Part shown: positions 1-10,622 of the stretch, one piece after another
Layout: the number at the start of each line of letters is the position of its first letter
Numbering within the stretch: the stretch's first letter is position 1
Assembly (NCBI GenBank): GCA_011634665.1
Contig: WAEK01000013.1
Span: 976,501-1,040,500, forward strand
DNA from: Mortierella sp. BCC40632
Lineage: Eukaryota; Mortierellomycota; Mortierellomycetes; Mortierellales; Mortierellaceae
DNA: 64,000 nucleotides
Reading direction: 5' to 3'
The notes under the pieces: model-generated
What the model saw: only the letters and a program-made list of their open reading frames with translations
Told to the model about the DNA's origin: nothing
Databases searched by the model: none
Made by a program: the position numbers and the translations under genes

Positions 1-311
1 CAGGCATGACACTTGTCAACGGAGTTTATGTCAATCCCAAGTACCGAGGCAGCGTTGCCGGCGTGTTCAGTTTCTGTGGAGCAGTGAGCATCATGTTCAT
101 GGTTCGTCTGGGTGGCCATCTCTTTGATGTCTGGATGCCTGGTGCGCCTTTTGTGCTCATGGGTATTGCTCATGTCGCCATTGCTCTTTTCAGTGTCTAT
201 GTCCGGATTGTCAGTCCCCGCCTGGAGCGCCAGGATCGTGAGAGGGAGGCAGCTGAGCAGCAGCGGTTGAAAGATGAGGCGGAGGTGGACGAAATTGAAA
301 AGTCGTTATGA
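1..311 (+). CDS. MFS transporter, C-terminal fragment (5' end outside window)
   Basis: The last roughly 100 residues of a membrane transporter. Two hydrophobic segments are visible (around GVFSFCGAVSIMFMV and PFVLMGIAHVAIALFSVYV), joined by RLGGHLFDVW. This resembles the final helix pair of major facilitator superfamily carriers, where an RGS...G...GG.LFD pattern is common. A charged cytosolic tail rich in Arg, Glu and Lys follows, ending in KSL and TGA. The reading frame is already open at the left edge, so the ATG at position 6 is probably an internal Met. Substrate cannot be inferred. It could also be another polytopic carrier, but the GG.LFD motif favours MFS. Confidence 0.6.
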   Translation, partial: GMTLVNGVYVNPKYRGSVAGVFSFCGAVSIMFMVRLGGHLFDVWMPGAPFVLMGIAHVAIALFSVYVRIVSPRLERQDREREAAEQQRLKDEAEVDEIEKSL

Positions 312-682
312 TAAAGACTAGTCTGTAGTTAGAAACTGGAGACAGCAGCATTAGGCATTGACCCTTGTAAAATAATACCTTTATTATCTTTTTCTTTTTC
401 TTTTTTTTTTTTTTTAAAAAGAAAAGAAGAGAAAAATAATACTGGGCTGTCTATGCCTATGCCTATGCCTATACTATACCTATGCCATAGTCGAGCTAGA
501 GATGGGATAAGAGTTGTATAAAGAAGGAATAGCATGGACCTTTCTGGACCAACCTTATTTGCAGTCCCACAGTCTCATTTCTTTTCCACCGTGTTCTGTA
601 TCACTTGCTCTCTCGAATTCCTTCCCATTGGACATCTCATCCATCTTGACTTCATTTATAGAGCCATCCCTGATCTATCCTC
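312..682. other. Intergenic, MFS 3' end to TatD gene
   Basis: Contains a T-run followed by an A-run near 395-435, which may act in 3' end formation of the upstream gene. It also holds a short hexamer repeat (CTATGC units, about 452-482). A pyrimidine-rich stretch before the ATG at 683 is probably the leader of the next gene. No coding signal seen. Confidence 0.5.
452..482. repeat. (CTATGC)n hexamer repeat
   Basis: About four tandem copies of TATGCC/CTATGC followed by a degenerate copy. Simple-sequence repeat in the intergenic spacer. Confidence 0.7.
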
Positions 683-2752
683 ATGTGTGGACAAGCAGGA
701 CACGAACAGCATCATCCTTCCTCGCAGGACAAAGATTCGCCTGCTCCACCTGGATCGATCCAGAGTGCCATCTTTCCTGCACAGCTTTATGCCCAGCTCA
801 CGGATGCTCACTGCCACATCCAAGACGACCGCGAGAGCATTCAAAGCCTAGTGAAATCATGGGTCACTCAACCTTCCCAGTCCTCAGACTCGCCTGTGCT
901 TCTACCGCTCCTGACGGGAAAGCTCTGCCTCATGGGTGTTCAGCCATCCAAGGACCTTGGGCTTAGTGGCAATGAAAACTGCGGCAAGTCAACAGGTGAA
1001 GAGTCTTCCACCAATGACGACCCCGTCGAGTCTCTCCAACTCCGAAGAGCACCTCTTTCGTACAGCTCTAGTTCAATATCGCCCGAGGCACCGCCTGTCC
1101 CAGAGGTAGAGGTAGTCACAGCAGCCTGGAACGACACAGACACCATGGGCGATTGGAATGTGGTCTCCAAACTAGCACATGATCATCCCGACCGGTTTGT
1201 GCCATGCTTTGGGATCCATCCCTGGTTCACTCACAAGTACATGCCCCTTCAGGAACCAACTGGCGAGCGTATCGTGCTTCGGAGAACTCCTGCTCAGGCG
1301 CAAGCCGCCCGTGGCAACAATGCCGACACGTCAGCCTCGACTCAACTTGATCAAACTCAGCCCCCAGCACCCGTCTCGCTTTCGTTCTCATCGGACTCTC
1401 CCACAAAGATTCAGGGTTCTCATGTTCGTTACGAAGATTTTTTGGTCATGTCAAAGCAACTCCAGGAAAGTATTGCTAATGAAGGCAATAGTCCAGCAGA
1501 GGCGAGCGCAAATGGTAAGGGCGGGTCTGGAGCTACCAGCGTTGACAACAATGATCAATCTCCAACTCAAGGACACCCAGAGTCTATTGAAGCTGCCTCT
1601 ACTCTGGAGCAAAGTCAGCCAGTGAACCAAGAGCAGCTTCAGGAGAGTCTCTCAAAATTTTATCATTACAAGAGTGTACTCAACATTCCCAATTCTGCTG
1701 CAGAGAATTACCTCAGATCGCTGGCTGAACGACTCCCCGAACCAAGAGCCCTGGAACCGGCTCTCCAGGAATTGCGACGGAAGCTGGAGGAACATCCACA
1801 TGCAATCCTGGGTGAGATTGGTCTAGATCGGATTGCTCGCATCCCAGAGCCATCCATTACTTCATTTGCGGCGACCCCATCGACAACAGATAGCGCCTCG
1901 TCAGATCCTCCCAAAAAACAATCCAACACGACTCTGGCGTTGACCTCCATCCAGCATCAATTGGATCTTGTCCGCGAACAGCTTAAGATCGCGGCAGCAT
2001 TGAATCGGCCCGTGAGCTTTCACTGTGTGCAAGCCTATGGCCATTGGCATGACTTTTTGATTCAAGAGGGCAAGCGTTGGAAGCAATTTGAGGCCGAGAA
2101 AGAGTATCGGAAACATATGGAGCAAATCCATGGCCAAGGAGCAGCCATCCCGCCATTACCCGAGGGTGTTCCCATCAGTCGGAGAAGCGCTGCAAAATTG
2201 AAACGGGAAGCTAGAGATGCAGAGTGGGATCGGCATGTTGCCTCAACACTTCAGGAATCTTCAGATGATGAGACTTCAGATGGTGACGATAGCGACATTC
2301 AAGAATCTCTAGGCAACACAGCCCGTACTGGCTCTGCTGTGTCCGGGTCGGACTCGGCTGCAACCACAGCCGCGAACATTGTTCATGACACAGAACTAGT
2401 CAGGCCCCTTTCACCAGAGTTTGAGGCAGTGTTACCGCCAAGGCTTTGCATGCATAGTTATGGCGGATCCGTGGACATGATCAAGGCCTTCAACAAGATG
2501 GAATATGGACCTGAAATCTATTTTTCGTTCTCGATCTTGATCAACGGCCGACTACAGGAACGGAAACTGAGTGAGTTGATCCTGGCTGTTCCTGAGGACC
2601 GGCTCTTGATCGAGTCTGACCATCATTCTCATGGACAGGTGGATCAGCTCTTGGTGCAGCTTGTCCAAAAGATTGCCTCGATCCGCCAATGGACTGTCGA
2701 GGAGACAGTCGAGAAAACATCTAGGAACTGGCATCGATTTGTCTACGGATGA
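683..2752 (+). CDS. TatD-family metal-dependent hydrolase
   Basis: A 689-residue single-exon gene related to TatD DNases and the fission-yeast Scn1 (Cut9-interacting) group. Metal-binding marks occur in TatD order. HCH lies at residues 43-45 (TDAHCHIQDD). HPWF comes next, then the catalytic Glu in ILGEIGLDR, His in VSFHCVQ, His in MHSYGG, and the acidic LIESDHHSHG near the C-terminus. The protein is more than twice the usual 260-300 residues. The extra length is low-complexity insertions rich in Ser, Gln and acidic residues (for example about 195-310 and 500-560). The family hydrolyses phosphodiester bonds, often as a 3'-5' exonuclease, but the yeast-type members' substrate is unclear. The start is the first in-frame ATG and sits 40 residues before the HxH motif. 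Confidence 0.85.
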   Translation: MCGQAGHEQHHPSSQDKDSPAPPGSIQSAIFPAQLYAQLTDAHCHIQDDRESIQSLVKSWVTQPSQSSDSPVLLPLLTGKLCLMGVQPSKDLGLSGNENCGKSTGEESSTNDDPVESLQLRRAPLSYSSSSISPEAPPVPEVEVVTAAWNDTDTMGDWNVVSKLAHDHPDRFVPCFGIHPWFTHKYMPLQEPTGERIVLRRTPAQAQAARGNNADTSASTQLDQTQPPAPVSLSFSSDSPTKIQGSHVRYEDFLVMSKQLQESIANEGNSPAEASANGKGGSGATSVDNNDQSPTQGHPESIEAASTLEQSQPVNQEQLQESLSKFYHYKSVLNIPNSAAENYLRSLAERLPEPRALEPALQELRRKLEEHPHAILGEIGLDRIARIPEPSITSFAATPSTTDSASSDPPKKQSNTTLALTSIQHQLDLVREQLKIAAALNRPVSFHCVQAYGHWHDFLIQEGKRWKQFEAEKEYRKHMEQIHGQGAAIPPLPEGVPISRRSAAKLKREARDAEWDRHVASTLQESSDDETSDGDDSDIQESLGNTARTGSAVSGSDSAATTAANIVHDTELVRPLSPEFEAVLPPRLCMHSYGGSVDMIKAFNKMEYGPEIYFSFSILINGRLQERKLSELILAVPEDRLLIESDHHSHGQVDQLLVQLVQKIASIRQWTVEETVEKTSRNWHRFVYG

Positions 2753-2917
2753 GCAATAAATACGTATTATCTCCTGCAGAATAGACCATAGCAATGCTCA
2801 TCCGAGCGTAACAATTGGTGAAGAGTCAGCTATAGATTTAGGGGGAGAATGGGCGAGAGCACCTGTTCGAAAATACAGTCACCTGAGCGCGAGCAAGAGT
2901 GAATAGGAGAGACCTGG

Positions 2918-2939
2918 AAAAAAAAAAAAAAAAAAAAAA
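2918..2939. repeat. Poly-A run (22 nt)
   Basis: Uninterrupted A tract about 165 nt after the TatD stop codon. No element body or target-site duplication was seen around it. Confidence 0.8.
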
Positions 2940-3637
2940 GGTACAGGAAAAGGTGACCCGATAGCGTGGGGTCCGCGATCGTCACTTGAAAGACATGCAG
3001 CTAAGTTGATCGGGGGGATTGGCTGGTGGGCGGGATGACTTTGAGTAATGGCTACCATTGGAGGTACAAAACTCCACTCTTGCAGCAATGGGCGGGGTTT
3101 TCAGCTCTCTGGGCCATGCATCCCGCGATAGTTGAACGGGGGAGCAAAACTGTACAGGAATTGCGCGGGCGAAAAAGGAGAAAAACAACTTTGAGCATGG
3201 GCCTTTTTTTTTTTTCTTCCATGCCATCTCCCGCTGAGAGAGTAGCACAGCATCTTAGGCGGCAACGCACACGAGGGCGAGGGGGGGCAAGGAAGCACTG
3301 CAAACGTAGCACAGGGGAGCAAAGATCGCTCGTCCTCCTCTTGTTCCGCAGGATGCAAGGTTACCACGCATAAAGAGTAACAGCGCGCGGCGGGAAGGAA
3401 AAGAGGAACGTATTGAGGAGAGGGAAAGGAGAGTCCAGGGAAGGCAAGTGGTGAAGACACTGTCTGGTCGGTCTCTGACTACCCAGTGTACCTGTGAAAA
3501 CCAGTATGAAGAGAATTTGCCCGAGGGGAAGACACGGCGTGACACAGGAGAAAAAAAAAAAAAGGTCTGCACCAATTGCGACAGCCGCGATAGACAAAAC
3601 AGTATCCACAGCATTCATGCAATTACTGACACCCTTT

Positions 3638-3712
3638 CCACAGCGTTTGGCGGAATCGCCCTCGGTCCACAGCACTGACGGAATTGGCTTTCACAGCGTC
3701 TGCGGAATTGGC
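3638..3712. repeat. Degenerate tandem repeat, three ~22-nt copies
   Basis: Three imperfect copies of a CACAGC...TG.CGGAAT.G.C unit begin near 3638, 3667 and 3692. A more degenerate fourth follows near 3716. Unit spacing is 29 then 25 nt. No function known. Confidence 0.55.
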
Positions 3713-4857
3713 TGGCACACGTTGCGTCCACGGGATTGTTTAATCGACAGCATCCACAGACCCAACCTCCTTCGCCAAACCCTTGTCTTTCCCAGCGAAA
3801 TAATCAACTTTCTAACTCAGGGTCCGAGGAATCGACGAACAACAGCAACAACAGCAACATTGCATTTATCCTTCACGCCCGCGAATTTCTTTTTGTAGCC
3901 GATGCTGCAATAGTGCGCGGCAATAAATAAGCAAGAGACTAGATAAAAAGGAGTTGCTGAAGGTATAATTCCGAGTCTAGGAGCCAAACCCGAGAAATGG
4001 TAGCAAAGCTCAATATTTGCTTGCTTTAACCGCGCACTTCGTCCTCTCTGCTTGTGGAGCAGCGTAGTATAGTGGAATGCCACAGCATCTCTCCGACACA
4101 GCATCATGCTTTTTTTTTTTTTTTTTTCCCGAGATCGTTTTGAACGTGAAGAAAGGCAAGGGTGATGTGCAGAGGTCACTAGCAGACCAAGGACTTGATG
4201 ACAGATAGCTGGAGGGCCTTCTTGTTGTAGGTTAGTATTTCAATTCGAGGCCTGACCGTCTAATATTCAACGCAGATAGGGGAAGAGGAGGGGTGACATT
4301 AGCAAGAAGGGTGCGTTCTCGGGAGTACTTGGCTAGGCGAGGGTGGACAAGGAGAAAACGCACTCAATGAACACACAGGTGCTCAGGCGTGTTCGCTGCT
4401 GTGCACAGCCTGCATGTCCACCACGACCACCTGTCCTCGCTCGGCCTCAATAGCTTCAATTGGCTCCTTTCGCGTACTCGGCCTTCCCTCCTCTCTTCTG
4501 GGCTTTGACGCTGGTCGCGGCAAAGTGTTCTCAAGAAATCTCCTCTGTTCCACAGCTCCAAAACCATGTTAGACCTTCACAGAGGCCAGTGTGTGCGCGC
4601 GAGATCGAAGGCAGGACACAGCAGGTACACGAAGGATGGGCGAAGAGCCGATCTGAGGGCAGGGTTCTCTTTATACTGTGTCTTTTCTTTACTCCGAGCT
4701 GACTAGGGGTAGAGTGTGGCCATGCTATCCGCAGGCCTTTGTACCCAACAGAAACTGAGTCGAGTGCTGAGGAAGGTACCTTGCTTCCTGTCAGAGCCAT
4801 GCCTATCCACCTGGCTCAAGGGAAGGTTAGGAAGGAGAGCCAGCCAGGACAGACACA

Positions 4858-4865
4858 TATAAAAA
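4858..4865 (+). promoter_or_regulatory. TATA-like box
   Basis: TATAAAAA is followed after about 50 nt by a C/T-rich stretch resembling the leaders of other genes in this window. It is a candidate core promoter for a transcript reading rightward, possibly the gene at 9545 with spliced leader exons. Weak evidence: position and composition only. Confidence 0.3.
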
Positions 4866-5470
4866 GGACAAACTCAAGACGTTGGTTCCAAACTTGCGGA
4901 AAAGCTTTCCTCACCATTCACACTCCCGTCGCTCCAGTCTCTTCTCTGACTCTGATCCTTGATCGGCTTTTCCTTTCTTCTACTCGGTCGCTCTTAAACA
5001 GTCGTGAGTTGGCCGCAAGCCCACTTTCACCTTTCCCGCGTATCATCACACAACACAACCCACGCATTCAGCCTAGAGTTGGTGCTCACACACATCCCTC
5101 CCAAAACACTCCCAGCCCGCCTCTTCTTACAAGGTATCGTATCAGCTCAAAGGGAGATAGGGTCTAAAAGAGCGGCCTTGATTGTTGTACCATCCATTGG
5201 GCCAACAGTCCGCATGCATATCTCGATCGGGAGACATTCGTTGTGACAGGTGCGCCCAGAAAGCGCGGGGTGACGGAAAGGGAAAAAAAAAAAAAAAAAA
5301 AAAAAGTAGAGGCCAGTGGACTGTGAGGAAAAGAGTGTGCACGGAACGAGGGGACAGGGAGGGATGGATCGCCTGTGATTGAAGCAATGACCCTCGTATA
5401 TTTTCTTCTCTTTGACCAGCGCATTGGCGCAGACACGGACCAAAAAGAAAAAGAAAAAAGACAAAAAGAC

Positions 5471-5557
5471 AAAAAAAAAAAAAAAAAAGGAAAAAAAAGG
5501 AAAAAGGAAAAAGGAAAAAGGAAAAAGGAAAAAGGAAAAAGGAAAAGAAAAAGAAAA
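5471..5557. repeat. A-rich heptamer array (GGAAAAA)n
   Basis: An 18-nt A run is followed by about seven copies of GGAAAAA and then GAAAA variants. The long Phe-rich open frames on the opposite strand are artefacts of this array. Confidence 0.75.
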
Positions 5558-6448
5558 GTAAATTTCCATGCTCGACAGTCGAACACTGGAGATCTCCAAC
5601 AAGACTCTTCTTGACGGAGACCTTGCTTGCTCGGCCGGAAGGCGGCGCTATGAGTAGACAGAAAGAAAGAGAAGAAAAGAAAAGAAAGAAAAAAGAGTCG
5701 GAGATCGCTTTGAACACAAAAAATACGAAAGCGATCCGATCCTGTTTGTGGTGGGCGAAGGAGAACATTGGCGACTCATGACTGATCCACTAATTCCCTG
5801 CGTACCACTATTGGCCATCATCATTGCTACTTGCCCCACCAATAGCTCCAGTCCTCTCTGCAAACAAAGTACAAAAAAGAAGAAAAAGGTAACTCTTGCA
5901 TTCTTGTCTTCTCTTCTTTCTTGTCTCATACCCCACCTTTGCCCTTTCTTTCTCCGTTCCCGCCACTCCCGCTCTATATATTGCTTCGTATTCTCCTGCA
6001 CATGCCATACTTTCTGTCCCCCGCCCTCCATCCTCCTCTCCCTCCACGTCTTTCACTTCTTCCGTACCCACGGTCCCACATCTCTACCAGATCCTTTTAC
6101 TCTCAACAAGCGACAGGGGGAAAGCAATACTCAGTGAAGCTTATGACAGAGCCTCGAGTCTATCCATTTACGTCGGGAGTATCGGGCAGGGAGTGTCGGC
6201 CAAGAGCTGTGCTGAGTGTCACTCCCTACTCTCTTGTCCGCTGGGAATGAGTCGGCCTTGAAGGGGGCAGATGGGTAAAAGCGGCAGCGGAGGCACCAGA
6301 GCGCCTTCAGGACGTAAGCAGACAATAGGAGAGAACAAAGAGCTTGCGCCTTTGCGTCCTTGCTCCATCCTCCGTCCCCTTTATGCCGTGCTCTCCCTTT
6401 GAGGTGCTCTGTGTTGTTCATGCGTTGTACTTGCGCTCGTTCTCTTTT

Positions 6449-6487
<39 letters not shown>

Positions 6488-7851
6488 CCCTATGCCTCTG
6501 CAGTGCCCATCGACTTCGCAAAGCTGCGAGTTAGAAAATGGCCGAAGTCAGTATGAATGCGGCGAGATGCTTGGCGGTGGTCTAATGTCATTGTCGACTC
6601 TCTCCTCGTTTGGCGCTTGTGCCTTTTGTCCTTCTCCTGCTCTCCATTGGGTTCATCCTCGAATTCTGCACACTATGCCGACGACTACTGATAGGTAGCT
6701 AATGCTCTTGCATCGACCCGCTGGTGCCTCAACCAGCGCTGAGATCTCATCGCATGGCACAACAGGATTACCTGCAGCATGTCTACCCCTTTGGTCGTCT
6801 TTTCCTGAATCAAATGATAGCACTGTGCTCTGACACACACGCATAGGGGCTCATTTTACACACATGGTTCCTGTACATGGTTTTCTTCCAAGGTCTATTT
6901 TTTGCCTGATTCTTCTTTCTGCTCCGTTTGTCGCATGTCCTTTTTTTGTCGACTGTGGAATCTTAGGTCTGATAAAGGACTTGAACTCGAATGCCTACTT
7001 TACACATATCCCGTACACACAGGGGCGTCCTGGGACGCCACAGGGTGTACTTTGGATAGTGTGCACGCATGTTTGGAAGGCCCACATTTCCTCCGCACTC
7101 TGAATTTTCCGCCTTCATTCGTCGGCGCTGTTGTTCCAGCATCGTTGAATTACTTAGGGATAAAGGGCTGCGGGGTCATGGTCTCAAGGACTGCACACAC
7201 ACCGAACAGTCGCATGAATTTATCTACCTCGATGGCATGGACCTCTTCTTTTCTCTCCTCTCCGATCCATCTCAAAACTGTTCTTCTCCTTCACCTTTAT
7301 CCACTCCGCCGTTCACAATCCATGTACACACACACACACTTTTGCCCCGCAAGTAGAGGAGCTAGTCTCCGGGCGGTCTCGGAGGCCAGAGAGAATGCTC
7401 ATTAGGGCCCCTTGTGTTCCTTACAGTGCAAGGGCTTGAGGGTAGCGGAGGATCTTGAGCAGGATTTCTGGATCGAGGCCACTCGACAGTCAATTTCTTC
7501 CCTTGCAAACCCAACCCCCGGTCTCTCCTCCCGCCTGTTCTCTTTCCGGTCTTTCTTTTCCCTCTCTCCCTCTATCTCTCCTGCTTTTGCGCTCTTCTCC
7601 CTCGGCCTCGTTCATCAACACCCAGGGTGCATAAAGCGACAGTACGTTCATGGACTCTGGTCGGTTGGCAGCCCAATTGCCGATCTGGTCAACGCGCCCT
7701 GCCAGGCACCCACATACGTATTCTGTCTGGTCTCTGGGTGCCCAGAGCAGGCCAGAAAGACACACCTCTTATCGGTCTCATCCCCGCCCCGACTTTAAGA
7801 TTGCTTGTCTTTATGCGCGCTCTCTCTTTTTCTCTTTCTTTCTCTCTTTCC

Positions 7852-7895
<44 letters not shown>

Positions 7896-9544
7896 CCTCC
7901 CCTCTCCCTTTCGTTTTTCCTTTTGTTCTCCCTCCTTTCCTCTTCTCCTCTTCTCTCCCTCGCCTCCCACATCATACCCAAACACACATCTCGCTTAGTC
8001 TTGGTTTCTCCTTCCTCCCCTTCACCTTCCTGGTGGTCGTGTCCTATCCCTCTCCCCCTGTGCTCCAGTTCCATCCACCATTTCAATCGTGACCCTATTT
8101 TCCCTGATCCTGCTCTGACCTGTGTGGATCTCGAGCCTCAATGATCTTCTTGGTGCTGCTTTCACAAAAGGACACCAGTTTTCATTCCCTTTTCATCCCT
8201 CTCTGCTACTCCTCTCTTTTCCTCACATATGCGCACAAGCACGTACATCGCGCACACGCTCGCCCGCTTCGCATGCATGATTTCCCTCCTTTATCCTTCT
8301 TTGCCTTTCTCCCGCCGCCTCTCCTCCTCCGCTAGCACGCAAGGACAGAAGCGGATTCACTCCACTCTTCAAAAGCCCCCTTTCCTTCCACCTCTCGCCC
8401 CTTTTACCCCTACCTCTCTGCATCCTGATATCGCAGGTTTTCCTCAAGCTCCTTTTTGGAGTTCCCCTTGCTTCCTCACGCCATCTTTCCCTATTTTCCT
8501 TCTACTCCCGATGACCGCATACAATCTGTTCCCGCAGATCAAACGAGCAGAACCGAAAAGTGCTGACCAACAAAACAAACACGCCTTGTCTTTCTGTAAT
8601 ATACTCCAGAAGCGCCCCCCTCCAGACCCTCAAGTCCCTCATACTACCATCCCTTCCCCGTCAACTACGACAGTCAGATACACCGGAACGATCACTTAAG
8701 GTAACTACGATCTTAGTTCACTGTCCCCGCTGCTTTCGCTCCCCCTTTTGTTTGCTCACAGCATCCAGTTTACAGGTGCAGAGTGACCTGGGGCTTGGCT
8801 CCGAGGAAGCATTCTCAAAAAGCGAAGCCTCCCCTGGGTGTGGTGTGTGAACCCTGCCGGATATCGCGATGACCTCGTACTGGAACATCTACCGTCATCG
8901 GATGGGAACCCCTTCAGATTCAACAAAAATACCGTACTGCTTACTCGCCGTTCGACTTGATGATTTTTCGGCATGAGGCAGGCTTACGATATGTCCAACG
9001 ATGTTTGCCCTTTTCCGGTCCAACCACCCACTCGGGACAGTTACCCCATACAGATGTTCGGTTATGGGTGTTATTCACCAAGGGGTTGCCTGCCTGCCCT
9101 CGCTACCTCGTTTGCGCTGATCTGTTTAGCACTTTTGTTCACACACCCACTCCCCTCCCTTTTGTGCACCCTTGTGCTCATGTTGTCACTCTACCTCACC
9201 CCACTCTACTCTCGCCCCGCCCAACTCTGAGCACCGCTCCTGCGTGGGGTACTCTTGTGAGACTTGCATACTAACCAGAACAACCGTTTGCGTTTTTTTT
9301 AGCTCGCTTTTTTGTCCTCGTCCCACCGTCTCTCACTTTCGATCTCCTTCACCTTCGCGATCTTTGATCTCCTTCACCTTCACGATCTTCGGTCTCTCCA
9401 GGCGACCTTCCTTCGCCTTTACTCAGCAGCACCGTCTAACGGCCCCACCCCATCAAAATTTTCACCCTGGAGGCCTTTGGTTCTTCTCCAAACACCCACT
9501 ACCATAGCCTGCCCTCCCCCCCTGCATCTCATGCACTGCAAGCC

Positions 9545-10462
9545 ATGAGCAGCGGACCCGAGGCTCCATGGTTCAAGGAATTTTCTAACGAGGATCGGGC
9601 AACTATCGAATTCGGGGAAGTAGCCAAAACTGAATTTCTCAACCCTCCGACATTCCCAAAGGCTGTAAAATGGACAAGAGAACCAATACCCGCGTCAGAT
9701 GTGGTAGATCCACGACCCCCGTCAACACAGGTGATGTCATTATCCGAGATTGTCATCATCATTCAAAAGTACCTCACGGTGGAACAGCTCTTTTACCTCC
9801 GCAATCTCAACCGAGTGTGGTTCTGGCAAATCAGGTCAATCCGACTAACCTGGATGGCCAGTGTCAGCATCTCGCGTATGTATCTGGAGTTGAGACCAAA
9901 GACAATCTATGTCCTTAATAACTATATCGCCTATTACAACGTCCCAAATGATGGAGTTCACCCATCCAGGGAAGAACCGGAGGCGGATACACCAAACCTT
10001 CCAGCCCATATAACAGATAATCTTCGAGATTCACAGTATTTTTTACAGTCCAGTCTCATCCCCAGCCTCTTTTACAAGTCGAAGCGAAGAGAGGAGGAAT
10101 TTGAGCGGGCAGACCAACAACCGGCGACACCACCACATGACGACCTCTCCGACGCCCCACTTCCGGTCTTTGTTCGGGGCAGGAGAGCAGAGAATCGTCC
10201 ACTGCATCGGGTCAAAAGTTTTTCTGTGGCAGGCGAAATGTTTCTCTATCGGGATACGGCTATTGAAGCCATGGGTGCTTCGATGGCAAGAGTGAGGGCG
10301 CTTTCAACTGATAATCGACTTGTGGACAAGTATATTGGTGGAGTGATAAAATATCGAGTCTGGAATTCGATAACGGGCGTGGAATACATCTGGACAATTG
10401 AACCAGTGGTCTTAGAAGGGAGATATACCTCATTGTCCTCCATTGATATTCTTTGGGTATAG
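9545..10462 (+). CDS. Hypothetical protein with F-box-like N-terminal segment
   Basis: A 305-residue uninterrupted frame starting at the first ATG after a C/T-rich leader. Residues about 65-95 (SLSEIVIIIQKYLTVEQLF then LRNLNRVWF) follow the hydrophobic pattern of an F-box: L-P/S-E-I-hydrophobic, YL, LF/L, N-R-W. The rest has no family I recognise. There is an acidic, Pro-rich middle (about 140-205) and a beta-rich C-terminus (SFSVAGEMFLYRD, GVEYIWTIEPVVLEGRY). If the F-box reading is right it would be an SCF ubiquitin-ligase substrate adaptor, but the match is weak and no leucine-rich or WD repeats follow. Confidence 0.6.
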   Translation: MSSGPEAPWFKEFSNEDRATIEFGEVAKTEFLNPPTFPKAVKWTREPIPASDVVDPRPPSTQVMSLSEIVIIIQKYLTVEQLFYLRNLNRVWFWQIRSIRLTWMASVSISRMYLELRPKTIYVLNNYIAYYNVPNDGVHPSREEPEADTPNLPAHITDNLRDSQYFLQSSLIPSLFYKSKRREEEFERADQQPATPPHDDLSDAPLPVFVRGRRAENRPLHRVKSFSVAGEMFLYRDTAIEAMGASMARVRALSTDNRLVDKYIGGVIKYRVWNSITGVEYIWTIEPVVLEGRYTSLSSIDILWV

Positions 10463-10564
10463 CAAAGACCGACTGCAACGTAGAAGGGAGAGCGGGTTTT
10501 GACAGTTGACTACTATAGAAAACATTCTTGTTGGGTCTCCAGCGTCTAGCGGATCAGCGGTGGT

Positions 10565-10622
10565 CTTTCTTTTTCTTTTTCTTTTTCTTTTTCTTTTTCT
10601 TTTTCTTTCTTTCTTTCTTTCT
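10565..10622. repeat. (CTTTTT)n microsatellite
   Basis: Tandem CTTTTT units grading into CTTT units, about 100 nt after the stop codon of the gene ending at 10462. Confidence 0.8.

Larger units (their letters stand above)
2753..9544. other. Long gene-poor region, pyrimidine-rich
   Basis: No protein family is recognisable on either strand. Open frames here come from (CT)n, poly-A/T or low-complexity DNA. Notable contents are a degenerate tandem repeat (3638-3712), a TATA-like box (4858), an A-rich heptamer array (5471-5557), and (CT)n runs at about 6453-6485 and 7854-7892. From about 4900 onward much of the + strand is C/T-rich, as in the leaders of other genes here. It may therefore contain 5' UTR exons of the gene at 9545, for example with a donor-like AAG/GTATCG near 5130. 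No spliced transcript can be proven by eye. Confidence 0.5.

Noticed and set aside
4460..4702. 80-codon frame with a hydrophobic start
   Set aside because: Composition is not convincing, there is no homologue I recognise, and it lies in promoter-like DNA.
5142..5768. Three overlapping Phe-rich minus-strand frames of up to 208 codons
   Set aside because: They are translations of the A-rich heptamer array and poly-A runs; no protein-like sequence outside the repeat.
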